Below, piece by piece: positions 1-13,868 of a stretch of DNA of 64,000 bases. The notes beneath the pieces are model-generated. The model had not been told where the DNA came from and did not search any database. It worked only from the letters and a program-made list of their open reading frames with translations. Source of the DNA: Istiophorus platypterus (taxonomy: Eukaryota > Chordata > Actinopteri > Istiophoriformes > Istiophoridae); the NCBI GenBank assembly GCA_016859345.1, contig CM029121.1, positions 23,935,675 to 23,999,674 of the forward strand. Reading direction: 5' to 3'. A program made the translations under genes and the position numbers. The number at the start of each line of letters is the position of its first letter. The stretch's first letter is position 1.

Positions 1-1808
1 AATCAGTGAAACAGTTTTTCACAGTGGCCAAAGAAACAAGCTTGTGAGCAATGCCAGGGAGGGTAAAGGCTAATCGCGTCTCTTAAAAAGTGTGTTTCTG
101 TAAAATTGAAACCGCGGCGGGGGCCGTGACTAAGAGTTGTTTTGACTGAAACCTTTGGGCACTGCAACGGCAATGAATCATTTCCACTGTGGTATATTTA
201 TTTGAGGTACTCAAGACAGCAATTTAATGAAGTGAAGCAAATGTACACAAAAAAAAAAATGCGCTCCTGCAGTGGCTATTGCATATCTGTCTGATTCCAA
301 AGTTTAAAGCACACACACTCACACTTACAGTCCAAAACACACCATAAATTCCCTAAAATTAGCCCTACATATTCTCTTGAGGCACAAAACTGAAATTTAT
401 GGTTTTCTAATATAACTGTAATAATATATGTCTGTTGAAAAACTTAATTTTGGTCTATCATCATAGTATCGATGTGCAGTGAGCAAAAACAGGAAAGTCA
501 CTAAATTAATGTGTCTGATCCTGATTTAAACATCCATTATCTGACTAACACATCCACTAGGATAAGAGTAAAACTAGCTAATTAAGGTTATTTACATTAG
601 TAATAGTTTACCTTTAAGAGCAATTTTTTAGTGTCTGTAGTCATGACAGGTGATATATGTTTATATGTTTTTGTTTCTCAGATACTTAATGTGATAAGCT
701 TTTTTTAGCTGAACTTTTGAAATGTTTGAAAATGAGAGAGCAGGATGAAAGACAGGTCACAGACAGTCACACAATATGCTCAGCCTCATACAGTATGTAC
801 ATGGTCAAAGTCAAGGCAGATAAGGGAACACGAGCACAAACACCAGACGCTCGTTAGCAGTCCCGGCAGCATCCCCGTCAACATGTGACGTCACCTTAGC
901 TGTAACCGTAACAACTAAATTTATCAGGGCTGCTGCTGACGGGGGGAATGTTGGGGTTGGCGGGTAGGTTACACTCACACTGCCGCCGACTCTGTGCCAG
1001 TGTGGATTTCTCCTCTCACATGTGACACAGGTCAGATGTCTTCTGATCGGACTGAAGTCAAAACTCATATGAAACATTGATTTTTGATCTAAATAAATAG
1101 ATAAATCTAAAATAAAAATCACTTCCTGAGCCACTCGGTCCACTTTGATTGGGCAGGCTCTCGTCAGAAATCTCTACTGCTAACATGAAAATGAGCAACT
1201 CGTGCCTCTGCAACTCCATCTTAGTCAAAACCTTAGGACACATATCTTCTCAAAACGTGAGCAAAACAAAACACTAGACAAGTATAACAAAATAGGTATG
1301 GCATCTTTTGTTATTATGAATAAATTCAATTTATGCTCAGTCACTCAGCAATCTCTCAACGGAGATGGGTATTATGCGTCACGGCAATTGCTGTCAAATA
1401 GAGTAATGTCATGGGCAACATGAAGGACTGACGCACTGACGCATTCATTGCCAGTTTAATACTCACCATTTCCTCAGACATTTCCAGGAAAGTAACAAAA
1501 AAAATATTGTTACTTAAATGATTACAGGTTCAGTGAAAGAGATATATTATTGTACATATTTTTTTCTATGTGCTGCTCTGGTAATCAGTTTGATCACTCA
1601 GCTTAATTATTGTGCTAACTTCTGTCCCTGAGGAATAAAAAAATTAGGGATGACACTATTTTGTCAAGTGTTAAGTGTTGACACATAAAAATCATGTCTG
1701 ATATCATAAATTACTACATATGTGCTTTGCTGTTTGATAAGGCCTCAAACTCATGGATTTATTACTCAAATAATCATGCAAATCATGCAACCCACCAACG
1801 CATCATCT

Positions 1809-1859
1809 TGTGTGTGTGTGTGTGTGTGTGTGTTGTGTTGTGTTGTGTTGTGTTGTGTT
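1809..1859. repeat. TG then TGTTG compound microsatellite
   Basis: About twelve TG units run directly into five or six TGTTG pentamers, so a new pentameric repeat appears to have grown out of the edge of a dinucleotide tract. Confidence 0.9.
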
Positions 1860-3200
1860 TTTTCAAATGAATGTGAGGCTGTTTGTGGTCTGAATGCGTG
1901 GTTACACTTCATTTCAATGTCATATTGGTAAAAGAGAGGAGTTATGTAATAAAGGACCTCTGGTGCCAACATTGCCTTTCACACTTGAAAGCAAAAGAGA
2001 ACAGAATCAATGTCGAAAATGGACAAAGTTATTATTCGAAGTTGGTGACTCTGTTTACTGTATTATTTAAAAGCCCAAAGCCCAAATTGAGGAGGATGTA
2101 ATCATCTGCATATCAGGGCAATAAAAATAGTGTTTTTCTCATGTATCTAGCTTTATAAAATGAACTTGTCAAATATGCATGCATGATACCAGGGTGACAG
2201 ATAAGTCAGTGACACACCCACAAATATATTGTATCATAACCCACTTCAACAGTCAGTGTCATAGTGGGCACAGCAACGTGCCGGGAGTAAACCTGAGCCT
2301 CGTCCGTAGTTACTAATATTAACCTGAGGTATCACCAGCAGTGGCATGTAAGTCACGTCTCCTAGGACCAATCACCCTGAGGTGACAGGTTTTTTTGGAT
2401 TTCATTCATTTTTTTGCATTGACCTCACAGGCTTTCCTTTGCAGAGTTTTCAGGGGTGATGTTGTGGCCGAAAAACCCCCCAAAACAAAATAAAAAACCC
2501 AGGGCTGCCATGTTTCGTCATGCATTCCTTGGATGACACCTCAGGAGGGTAAGACAGGCGCCAGGTCATCCTGCGGGTGCACAGGCGCACACACACACAC
2601 ACACACTCATAGCAGGCTTGTAAATTGTGGATTTGAGCTTCCAAATACCCCCCTAGCTCTATTTCGAGTCCATCTAAGGTCACCCGCGATCAAGTGAGCA
2701 GCTGCCACTCAAGTGACATCACATGACATTTCGTGATTCCCTTTTAACCTTATATGTGTGTTTGTGTTTGTGGGGCACAAGGGTTGTCTATGCATACGTA
2801 TATGTGCAATGCTTGATTTTCATTTCATGTCATCACCCTTTTGATTTAGCCTAAGTCCTTTATGAAATTCTTAAAGAGAAATGAGAAAGTGTATTGAGCA
2901 GAAACTTGGTGGGTCATAAGTTGTGTTTTTGTTTGTGTGTGTTTGTGTCCTTGGGGATGACTTGTTTTTCCCAAAAGTTCTTGCCAAGGCTGAATGTGCT
3001 GTACACAAGGACATAGCAATTGGCAAAAACTGTGATCAGAAAACCCTTCGCACTGCACACTCATCTTTGAGTCCTAACACATATCACATAACACATATCA
3101 AGTCCATGTTAGAACATTATCTCATCTTACACACTTTCTCCTAAAAATTAAAGCCACTGTGTGTAAATCTTTTATTCTATTATCTGAATTCTGTTGCCTT

Positions 3201-3728
3201 CTGTTGCAGGAAGTACTCAGCACTCAATTTAGTTAAGTGAATGCAGCAGTACTTTAGTATACAAATACTCCGCTACAGGTGTCCAGCATTCAAAATTTCA
3301 CTCGAGTAAAACTACTTTACTTAGGTAAAAGCATCACTACCAAAAAATATTTAAAAATCAAAAGTAAAAGTGTTCACTCTACAGAGTGGCATCTATTAAT
3401 GTTATAATAATTTATTACTGGGCCATGCAGTACTTAAGTGTTGTTGTTGGTTAAGGTGGAGCTAATATTAAATTCTGCATACACTTTTAGGTAGTTTAAT
3501 CTATAATAATGAATTATATTTTATAAACTGATCATGTTTTTTTTTCAAGTAAAATCTTAACATAAACAAGTAACCAAAAATTAAAGCTTCCAAATTAAAT
3601 ATATTGCAGTAAAATGTACATTTCCCTCTAAAAAGTGTTGGGGTAGAAGTGTAAAGTAGCATGAAACAGAAACACTTAAGAACAATTTTGTCGTACTTTT
3701 ACTTTACTTAGGAACAATACTTAAATAA
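3201..3728 (+). mobile_element. non-autonomous hAT-like DNA element, degenerate copy 1
   Basis: The sequence matches, from memory, a non-autonomous element that is very common in teleost genomes. One end reads like GGAAGTACTCAG, followed by AGTACTTTAGTA and by TCGAGTAAAACTACTTTACT. The middle holds the GGTGGAGCTAATATTAAA and GTAGTTTAATCTATAATAAT blocks. The other end holds GTAAAGTAGCATGAAACAGA and a decayed TACTTAAGTA-type terminus. No ORF is present. The ends have diverged, so I could not define terminal inverted repeats or an 8-bp target duplication. The family name is inferred; a RepeatMasker run with a teleost library would settle it. Confidence 0.7.
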
Positions 3729-6700
3729 TTGATTTCTTTTGCGCCACTAGTCGGCATTGGTTTCTGTTGAAAGTCCCAGTGTCTGTTGCTGTTTGTCGCA
3801 ATGCCTTTTTTATACTATCTAGAAAAGTTAAAAATCAATAAAATTTGTAAATCCTACACTTATGATTTTAGATGGCAAAAAATGTCAAACTAAGGTAAAT
3901 ACTCGAAATTTCACTGGTTTAACCTCAATAGTCATTTATCAATATAAAATGCAGGTTGCGTTGAAATTAGGATTTTGGCTTTATATTGTTCCTGTTCTAC
4001 AGGTTGTCCTGGGTCCTGCCTTGCGCTATCTTATCCTGGATCCTGTGTCCGACAGCTGATGGCATTTCAAGGATAATACTTCCAGCGGGAAGCATGGGCA
4101 GAGGCAGCTGAGAAATAATCCCCCTGCAGCCCTCTCCTTGATCACCTACACTACCCTTGTCTCAGCCCTAACTCGCCAACTGCACACACACATACAAACA
4201 TACGCGAGCACACACTTTTTTTAAAAAATGGTTTGAAATGGACTGTATTTATTTTTTCTTGGAACATCAATTTTGTCTTAAAATATCAACTAATTCATAT
4301 TTTTTTAACAACAAATACTAAAATGACTACATTTAATACAAAAGAGGTGGCTTGCAGCAACAAACTTATAGAGGTTTATTACCCAGTTCTGCAGCTTTTC
4401 AGTGTTTTTTTGCCACTTTCAGCTCATTGTTTTGTTTTTACCACACAGTCACTATGTGAGTAAGTGTTACCACTCTGATAAAGTAACTGTTCAACCTTCC
4501 CAGCACAAAAGCAAACAAGTTAAACTTAGCTAGCTCAATTTGGAGGGGGAAAATGTATTCTTACTGTGAGAACCACGGAAACTAAGCCACTGATATGAGT
4601 TAAGTCCTTTTGAAACATGTTCACCTTAGGAGCTTTACAAACAAATACATTTCTAATTTTCTTGAAATAGTCATACAATTGCGTAATAATTAATTTGATT
4701 ATGATACTCTGATACAACAGCCCCATTTAAAGGTGCTTACAACAGCATATTCCAAATGAGCTCTTAACTGGGATTTGAGCCAGTGTCAGTGACACAATGT
4801 GCACTGTACATAAATACTGAAGCGCTGGTTATGAAACACAACAGGGCACAAGGACGTCGACTGCAAAAGGAAACAAATGGAGTCATTTTAATTAACAAGC
4901 GGGCTCAACTTTCACTAGTTTTTTTCTTCAACTGTGTGTGAGTGTGTGCGAGTGCATATATACATATGTGCATGCTGTTGTGTAGCAGGCAGGTAGAGTT
5001 ACAGGGATAAATGTATGGGATTACTTTCATTGGCAGAGACCATGTGCCAGTAGAGCTATAGACAACAGTAAGAATATTCCAATACAGTTTGTCTGAATAT
5101 AGAAAGAGTGAGTTGGTGCTGTTTATAAAGGAATTTGCACAGATGCATGTTAACCAGTGCAGCTATAACTTAGGTATCTTGGTGAACATGTGATTGTTTG
5201 CTTTCCTAATTTAATAAAGCTAATGCAAATCTACATGTGATGAAAGGGTGGGAAAAAACTGACAGACAATCATTTTAATATTTGACTGGTTTTGGTTTTG
5301 AAAGGTCAGAGGTCAATCAGAACACAATTATTCGGGCGGGGGTCAAGAAAAGACATCTGTTGCCAGAGACGTGTATGTGAACATGATGAATTTTTGATAA
5401 AGGATTCTACCTCCAGACATAGATGATTCTGTTGGTGAAAAAAGGGCAGAAATATTTGTCCTACATTCCCTGTCATTGTTTGTGTCACACCAAGGCCACC
5501 AGAGATAGATAAAAAGTGCACGTTTATGTGTGTACACTGCTACTAGAAGATCTACTGCACGGGTGGACTGCATAAAAGAGAAAAGTGAAAGAGGCAGAAA
5601 GCGAAGATACAGCAAAAAGATTATCACAAACAGCAATCAAGCATAATCTTTTCTTAAATGTGGCATAATCATATGTTTGTAACACATCTAAAAAAATGTT
5701 AAGTTAATTGGATTTTAAGTGTGTCCTGGATCTATTTGCAACTGTATTTCATGCCTTTTTTTGCTCCCCTTGTAATCAAGGGGAGCAAAAGTCACCCCTG
5801 GGTGCAGCGTCAGATAGACTGTAACCGTGGTCATGGAGACACACATGAACTCAGCGGTTCTTTAAATCACAGTCTGTTCAAACCTGAGGTTTACAGTGCA
5901 GAGACAGGAACCAAGCGCCACAGGGCTCACACTCAGCATGACCCTCTCCGCAAGAAAACCTGCACCGACCGGCCAGCACCTCCACGATCATCCGCCGTTG
6001 TGCAGATCTAAATTGAACTTGATTCAATCAGCCGAGTTGCCCTATAACACACATCTCTAATTAGGGCACACAAACACATAGTCACATCCATTGCACTAGC
6101 AATCTAATGTTAAATTAGTCATAGGAGAGGATTTTAAAAGTGGAAGTATAGTAAATGCTAATTGCTAGAATGTACTTGTTCTTAGAAATGAACATTTGCA
6201 TAACCTTTGAAAAGATCAAACATAATTTATATCATTAATATAATATATAATACGTTTGTAAAAATTGGCAGCCTTATCTGGATTACAACACTAATGTGAT
6301 AGAAATAGTATTATCAATGTCGTTCAAAAATTATTTAGACCTATTTTATGGTATATTTTCATGCATTTGAAACCTCTTGTGCTTAAAATCCTTTGAAAAC
6401 CCTGTTTGACTGTGTATGTGTTTAGAATTGTTGGTTAATTTTTGTCTGTGTGGATTTCAGTGGGAAAGGGTCTGGACCGTGTCTGTTTAAAAATTCACCA
6501 TGTACAGTTTTTTAAAATGTAAAATGTTTAAATATACATTTGTGCACAGTATTTACTATATGCAGTCTGAGCTAAGTGAGACCAATCGCACACACACTTT
6601 GAGCCTGTTGACAAAGATCAATGTTGTGCAAGCTGGCATACACACAAAAATATGAAACGCGTTTACACAAATTCAGACATGCACTCTATATACTGACATA

Positions 6701-6907
6701 AATCGTAAGCACGTCCCAAAAAATTGCTTCCACCCGGTTTGAGTGGAAGATTGAGATTGAGAGAAATGAGAAAGAGAGAGAGTGAGAGAGTGAGAGGATG
6801 GGAAAACCCATTACCCAGGTCTGTGGGGTCAAGAGGTGAGGTACACACCGCAGGCCACATTCCTGTACAGGCAAATCACCCAGTGCTAACTGTGATGGGA
6901 CGCCCCC

Positions 6908-6921
6908 GTTACCATAGCAAC
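6908..6921. promoter_or_regulatory. RFX X-box motif
   Basis: GTTACCATAGCAAC is a complete imperfect palindrome matching the RFX X-box (GTNRCC, AT spacer, RGYAAC). It lies in a locally GC-richer stretch (about 6895-6960). No promoter or gene can be assigned to it. Distal regulatory use is an inference. Confidence 0.5.
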
Positions 6922-8371
6922 CCCAAATGTCAGGGGGAGGGGAGCAGAGAGGAGGAGGAACTGGTGTTGTTGGGTCACACAGCATCGTCATGCCAGCACA
7001 GACACCAGAACCAAAACGTGCGCTCACTGTATCTGCAAACTGTAGCTGAAGATGGTTCAGACTAGTGGAGGGTGGACGGACAAAACGTTTGTCTAGAAGT
7101 AGAGTGGCAACAACAGGTTACTCTCCCAAAAAATCATATTTTCATACTGTCTAAATAAGTTCGATCATGAGGTATTGAGTGGAGCCAGTGCTGGAAACTT
7201 AGCCCTGCCTCCGCTCTTTATGCCTAGCTAGGCTAACTCCATCTTGACTATAGCTCAGTACTTAACACAAAGTCAAATATTCTTGTGTGTTTTACCCACG
7301 AATGTCAATGGTAACTTTTCAAGTTTTTACTGCAGCTGTGTCTGCAAGGTCAACTAAATGGTTTTTGAGGCCAATTTACATTGCATTACGTTATACTTAG
7401 GTTATAAGGCGATTCTAATGTATTTTTTAATGCTAAAGTTTTGTATGTGGCAGACCTGTGATTTTGATTGGTTTACAACGGAGATGCCTCTTTCATTATT
7501 CATAGACCAAGACCCATAGCTTGCAAAGTTGATGTAACTGATACATTATAGCAACAGTATGAATCTAAGTGAACATTTTTATAGTCTTTGACGTGATCTT
7601 GTCCTTAAGAATAACGGCAAGATCACCTCACTCAACTGAGTGAGGCATTTCAACAACTACAGGTAACTAGTGGCTTATTACTGCTGTCTGCCTAACTTTG
7701 TCAGCATTAACTTTCTTGCCTAAAATCAAAAGTCCAAACACATTTAATTAAATAGGATAGTTTACCCTCATTCATCTATATTAAAAAACATATGAATAAA
7801 TGACTCCAATTGCACTTGCTGGCATAGTTTTCTTAAAGGTGGTAACTATCAAGTAGTTTGGTTTGAAAATACACAAGACGGTAGCAGAGGCAATGCTGGC
7901 ATAAATCAATAAACATGTGATTTTCTAGAGGTTGGTCAGTTTCCCTTATCCTGCCTCTCCTGAGACTGAGTCAATAAAACACCATAGGGAAAACACATTT
8001 ATTTATAGACCGAGACTTGGAGACTGAGAAGCCCATCCGGGAATGCTGTCTGTTTATACTGTGTGGCCACGTACGCACTCAGATGATTGATATTCTAAAT
8101 CTTTTCACATAGAAAATTGTGTTTTTTTGTCATTGCTTTTTTAAAAAGTTTTTAATTTAGAAATAAAATAGATGTTTCTGAGATTATATTTAATATATTC
8201 AAGTCAATGCAAAAGACCTGAAGGCTTACAGATTGGTGATGGCAATGTTTTAATTGCAGTTTGTTTGAACCTAGGGTTGCATTATCCCTCTTATTCCAAT
8301 CATAACACATGAATGGATGGACTTGGCTGCTACCTTCCAGATTAAAATTCAGGGCTGACACAATTTTCTCA

Positions 8372-8545
8372 GGGGCATGTAGGTGGTGAAGTATTAGAGA
8401 TTCAATCCACCACCGCAAAGAGCTGGGGTTTGATTCCTGGCAGCTACCTCTGGGCTTTGCCAGGCATTCCAACAAAAGCAATTTACTTTGTTTGCCATTG
8501 GGAGCCTGGTTCAAGGTGCTGTCCTCGTCTTGGCACTTCTGATTC
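8372..8545 (+). repeat. tRNA-derived SINE-like repeat
   Basis: The stretch begins GGGGCATGTAGGTGGTGAAG and carries an A-box-like segment (about 8379-8397). The B-box-like GGTTTGATTCC lies at 8427-8437, close to the RNA polymerase III consensus GGTTCGANTCC. It is followed by a non-tRNA body (TACCTCTGGGCTTTGCCAGG). I recall this arrangement from fish SINEs. The 3' boundary is approximate and no clear target duplication is visible. It is an old insertion with a mutated B box. Confidence 0.55.
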
Positions 8546-9281
8546 CTATAAATTGTCGAATGATGCATTCATGACAATACGCTGTCAGTGGACCCACACA
8601 TCTTTGGCCTTCTGGTTACAATTTAAACATAATCCCCCAAGAGTCAGTTTGTGGAGTGTTACCACACTGGTAATGCATTACGGTTGGCTGCAGCACTCTC
8701 GAGATACAATTAATGATGTGTCTGTTTACATACGATCAGTGCCAGCCGCTAAACCTCACACAGGAAAAGACGTGACTTCACCGCGGAGGGGGCGGATATC
8801 GAAAATGGTGGGAGAGACGCATTAAGATCAGCTGAGCTCATGTTTTCCATGATTCCAAAATTAGAACAAATCGCTGGAGTGAAAATATGGAAGATTGACA
8901 CATTAAAATACTACTGCTTTTAACCGAAAAGGGCTTTATTTTGAGGATTATTGCCACACATTTATCATCTGCCTTCATCCTGCCTCTTTGTACTATCCTG
9001 ATTTCTAATCCTGATGTTGGCAAATGAATCACATAAAACAGTACAGTCGAAAAAGATCTTAACTTTGGTTGCAAATGAAAGCCTGTAAGTCCTTACAAGA
9101 CATTTCAGTGTCAGGGAAAGACTGTGACATTTTCAAAGTTGAGGAGAAAACTTCGAGTTAATATATTTATGGAGAGAGACACAAACCTATTTATCTCTCA
9201 GGGGTTGACCACAGAGGGTCAGCTCCAATACGACCTGACCATGCAAAACAACTTGACCAGACCGGATAAAAGAAAGTAGAA

Positions 9282-9395
9282 AAGGTGACAGAAGACAGGG
9301 AAGGAGAGGTGGAAGATGAAGAGGCTAATAGGTGAGGGGAGGAGAGGAGGGGAAGCCCACAGGAGAGGGAGGGAGGGGAAGGGAGCTGAGAGGGT
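9282..9395 (+). repeat. purine-rich tract
   Basis: About 110 nt are almost entirely A and G on the plus strand, including GGGGAGGAGAGGAGGGGAAG. It is low-complexity sequence with no coding potential I can defend. Confidence 0.6.
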
Positions 9396-9480
9396 GAAAT
9401 GAATCGGTCAGGTCGTTCCCAGAGCAGCTTCCCAGCAAATCACAGCATGCCTTCAGACTGCATTTACCACTATAATTGAA

Positions 9481-9481
<1 letters not shown>

Positions 9482-9514
<33 letters not shown>
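9482..9514. repeat. CA dinucleotide microsatellite
   Basis: A nearly perfect run of about sixteen CA units. Confidence 0.95.
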
Positions 9515-9518
<4 letters not shown>

Positions 9519-10034
9519 TAAAACAAAATTCACTTTTATATTCAAGAAAATACACTTGTATTTTTTGTTTTGCACACAGACGAAAACAAAATATATCCCA
9601 CTGGCTCACTTATGAACTGCATTCCATGGAAGATGCGGGTCAGTTTAGGTTTCCTGCAATGCTGCACCAGTGACCCGGTCTCCAGCACCCAGATGTTACT
9701 GACACGCAAACATCCTTATTCAGAAGCTCATGGACTGTCCTCCTCTAAATGAACACCCCACTGTTTGGCCTGTTAGTAGCCTGTGTATTTTAGGATTTAG
9801 CCATACAATGCAACCGGAATTTATTACTGTTTGAACACCTGCAGCTTTCCCAGCTTTTTAAATATAAAGACGACGGCCTGCTCAAGACCAGCACCAACTG
9901 GACACCAGCCGACTTCAATGGAAAAAGTTTACTGTGATTGGTGATTGTTTGTCTTATTGCATGAAGAAGAAACTAGATTGCAACTTCGTACAGTGGTGGT
10001 ACTTTGAGCTAAAGACAGCGTCCTGATGTGCTCC

Positions 10035-10150
10035 CAATGACAACCACAACATGCTGATGTTTAGCTGGTTACTGTTTAACATGTTCACCATGTGTGTTAG
10101 CTTGCTAATAGTTTCTAATTAGCTCTAAAACACAACCAGAGCATTTGACA
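10035..10150 (+). repeat. interspersed fish repeat fragment
   Basis: The order CATGCTGATGTTTAGCTGGT, then AACATGTTCACCATGTGTGT, then TTAGCTTGCTAATAG, then TAATTAGCTCTAAAACACAA resembles a repeat that recurs throughout percomorph genomes. This copy is diverged and has no ORF. The boundaries are approximate and the element class is unknown to me. Confidence 0.45.
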
Positions 10151-11739
10151 AAATCCAATATATTGAGCCATATTAAAGAAAAAAAAAAAACTAGGTCAAC
10201 ATGCTCAAACACCTGGCACATGATTGATTATGCAAGTTCGTTACTTAAGTATAACATTATTTAACACTGTTGCCTCCATGCTTAATATACATGGTCGTAT
10301 ATTTCCCGACCGCATTAATTACAGTATGTTTGTGGATTGGAACATCACAATACCAATGCGACCTGTGTAAAGCACCGTGATCAAACATGACCCAATGAGT
10401 TACGCTTCATTGTCTGATAATGTGAGACGGAAGAGGCCCGGTGGCTGGAAACGAGTTGGCCGCAGTAAACACTGTGGACAGGAACGCCACTGGACTAGGG
10501 CCTAATTGGGTGTGATCCATACGGTGGCTCCGGTGGCTGAAGAGGGAGCTAAAAGGGGTTAGCAACAGCCACGGCTCGGACATGGCTCCAGTAAACCCCA
10601 AATGTTTCTGGCTCTGCACAACAGGTGCCGGGATCTGGAAAAAGCAAACAGGGGCTAACACAGGAATGACGGGCAGCTTGTTAGTTAGCTGTGATATCAC
10701 ATGCCAAGTTCCTTTCCAGGCAGACTGTAAAATGTCAACAATAACAAGGCAGAGCTGGGAAAGAGGTGCAGATACAGGAAGGTGAGGTCTAATTCTGAGT
10801 TTGCACTGGGAATTAAGTAACACGTTTTTGTACCAGGTTTTTATACTACACATTGTATTTCATCCTTCATTAATTAAAAGTATAGATTAGTGCAGCTTTA
10901 AAGATACTTTGATATGAAATAAGTTGCAAAGTGCAATAAAAACTGCATTAAATCAGCATGCACTTAGTGGCAATGAAGCCTGCAGGTGTATGGTAGGAAA
11001 TTTAACTAATATATTTTATACATTCTAAGGACCCAGCAGCCCCCCCCCCTTTTTAAACTATGATCATGATTATTATGATAAGAAATCTTGACAGCCAAAG
11101 CAGAAACCTGTAGTCAGGGAGCAGGTGCAAAATTTACTCTGGGAGGTCTCCAAAGTACAAAGGCACTGTTCTTGTTGTCTTGAACATAAGGCTCTGTCCC
11201 AAAATTAAATCAAATGTTCAGTCCAGACCCGTTTCCAGTTCAGTGGTGTGATGTTCTTGTCCGGTACAAACTGTCCCTGATGCGTGCCTCTGGAGGCCCA
11301 ACATCAGGGAGCCAGTAAAAGTTGGGCACAGCATGGTGCCTTTCTCACCTGCACTGCCCAAATGAAAGGGCTAGGACCTGTTGCACAACCTGCTGCACTC
11401 GCTATGGGCTTTTCCTCATTAACTCACTCCCTTCGCAGACAAGAAAAAAAAGTGTCTGGTGAACCAGTTTAACAGTTTGAGTCCCCAAATCCCCCCTTTT
11501 ATATGCATAAAAATACATCCTGCAGTCGACTGTTCCCCCATGCATTGCCAAAGCTGTTTTATTCAGCACTGATGGAGGAGTGTGAGGGGCAAAGAAAACA
11601 GTTGGCAGGTGTATGATTCTTATTGTCATGCAGATGCCAATGGGGAGCTTGTGAAAAGATTATGGCTTTAATGTAAGACTTGGAAACATCAGCAGACCAG
11701 AAGTAAATAAGGCAGGAGCCAGATGGCGCAGTCAGAGAA

Positions 11740-11753
11740 GTTGTCATGGTTAC
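11740..11753. promoter_or_regulatory. RFX X-box-like motif
   Basis: GTTGTCATGGTTAC on the plus strand is GTAACCATGACAAC on the minus strand. It keeps both half-sites and the two-base spacer of an RFX X-box, but with a weaker left half than the 6908 site. Confidence 0.35.
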
Positions 11754-13756
11754 AGTGACTGCTGTATTAATGGAAAGGCACATGTAAATTGAGTTAAGCG
11801 GAGGCTGCAGTGGGTTTAAAATGTGTTGCTAGTATCAAGTGGCATTTAGCTTGAACAGTAAACCTTGGTGGTTCAAAAAAGTTAAAAATCAAATCCACCC
11901 TTTTTCCATTTGTAAATCACACTTTCGTATTTTGATACTATATGCCATCACTTGACTATACTCCTTAAATCATCCTGGTCCCATTCTATAGACTTAAATC
12001 AAACGGTAATTCGAACATTGCTAGGCAAGCAGGGGCAGCATCTGGCAGTGGCTTAAATGCAGTGAGTGCTGGGAAAAAAACCCATTCAGCAGAAGGGAGA
12101 CAACATAGAATGGAGTGATTGTTGGAGCCAGAGGGGCTGAGGGTGTTGTCCCAGGATTCTGGGGTCTGCAGTCAAGCCCTCCGGAGGTGTTGTGGGGTTA
12201 AATCGACGAAAAGGGCATGCCCACCTGACAACCCTCAGAAAGTGACAAGGGCCCACATCACAAAGCTCAGTAAACTGGACACGTGACAGTGCGATTGCTA
12301 GTCATCATTCTCATGTAGGAGGCAGGGAGTCTCCATGCCCTTGAGATGATAGCGAAGAACTCATCGTATTACAGAATATCAAATGGCAAATACGGCTCTG
12401 AACCTAAGGCTCGGCCATCACTAAAGGTGGATGCTGGAGTAATGGTCATTTCTCTTCCATCTTGACCGACAAGAAAGATTCTTTAGATCACACAAGTGAA
12501 ACAAGACCCATTACAATGTCGATATAGATATTATGGCAATAGTTACTAATAACTAGGATTCTATGAATTTGCGTGTCTTGGTTTGAACGCTGCATTTTAT
12601 TTCAATAAGGGGCCTTAAACAAGCTGAAATAAGGCGTTAGTTTGCTCTTTAAAGGATGACAAGATGAAAGGTGGTTTTAATTTAATTTAATTAACTGCAG
12701 TATTTGCCAACCATTCTCCAAAGCAAACTGAGCTCTTACATTGTCTTTCAGTGTCCCAGGTGGCAATTGGAATCAGTTCATTTCAGTACAGTGTGTATAA
12801 GGAAATCTGTATATGCAGCACATTTTAAAAATTTCAAAGCTTATAGTTTTTAAAGTTTGAATTGTTTCTAGGATTTAGATTACAGAAAAAATAAAAGTAG
12901 GAACAGCCTTAGACAACCCTTAAGTATCATGCTGTATTACAGGAAGGCAGCTATGGTGCATGAAAGGCATCATGTTCAGTGAATTGTATTTGTAAAGTCA
13001 AAGATATTTTGCTTTCCCTTGAACAGGCTTCATCGGGGGAGTGATGGGTGGCAACGTGATTATATCATCATGGAATAATTTTCTGTCATTAATCCATTTG
13101 ATTTTATCTGCCTCTGTCGGTTTGCATAAAGCTTTTTGAACCACTCTTGATTGTTAGAGCTCCCACGTGCACAGCCTTTATTGCAGCTGCAGGACAATGT
13201 GTTCTAACCATCTTTTCTGAGGAACAGTACTATAAAACTGTTACATGAAGCTTCAATGTCTGAACAATCTTCCTATTCACTAGTGGCTGGTAATGAGCAG
13301 TTGAGTCAGGGCTAAACCCTTAGACCTGCACAATCCATACCACACAAACGGCTATTAATAAACAGCATAGAAGGTGATTGGCATGACTGGAATTGCACCA
13401 GCACGTTGATGTTACATGGCCAGTAACCTAACATCTAAAAATACTAAAATATTACATATCACCAGGAATTACCCAGGGGAGTGGGTTAGGTGTCTTGATC
13501 CACATTTCTCTGACAAAATCGTTAATTATCCTGAAAGGCGAAGCTGGTCGCAAATAACAACATCACATTATCAGGATTCTGGTGAGAAAAAAAAGCATAT
13601 CCACACTGAGCCTGTGTGTTTTAGTCGTGCCTGCTGGGACTTGTGGTTGAAAAGCTGCGGAGGACACTTTCTCACACTGCTTAATAGCTTTACTGAATTT
13701 CAGCCAACGCCATAAACGAACCTTTAACATCATGCAAGAGTCTTTTAGGAGACACA

Positions 13757-13868
13757 GAGGAGAGAGAGAGAGAGAGAGAGTGAGAGAGAGAGAGAGAGGG
13801 GGGGGGGGTTGTGAGTTCAGTGAGGTTTGAATTTGAGAAAGTGTAAAAAAAAAAAAAAAGGGGGGGGG
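13757..13868. repeat. GA microsatellite with G and A homopolymers
   Basis: A GAGAGA tract runs into a G run, followed after about 35 nt by a run of about fifteen A and then eight G. It is pure low-complexity DNA. Confidence 0.9.

Noticed and set aside
10407..10853. 148-residue minus-strand ORF downstream of alkbh3
   Set aside because: No family resemblance and no supporting splice or promoter signals. Such a length occurs by chance in 64 kb.
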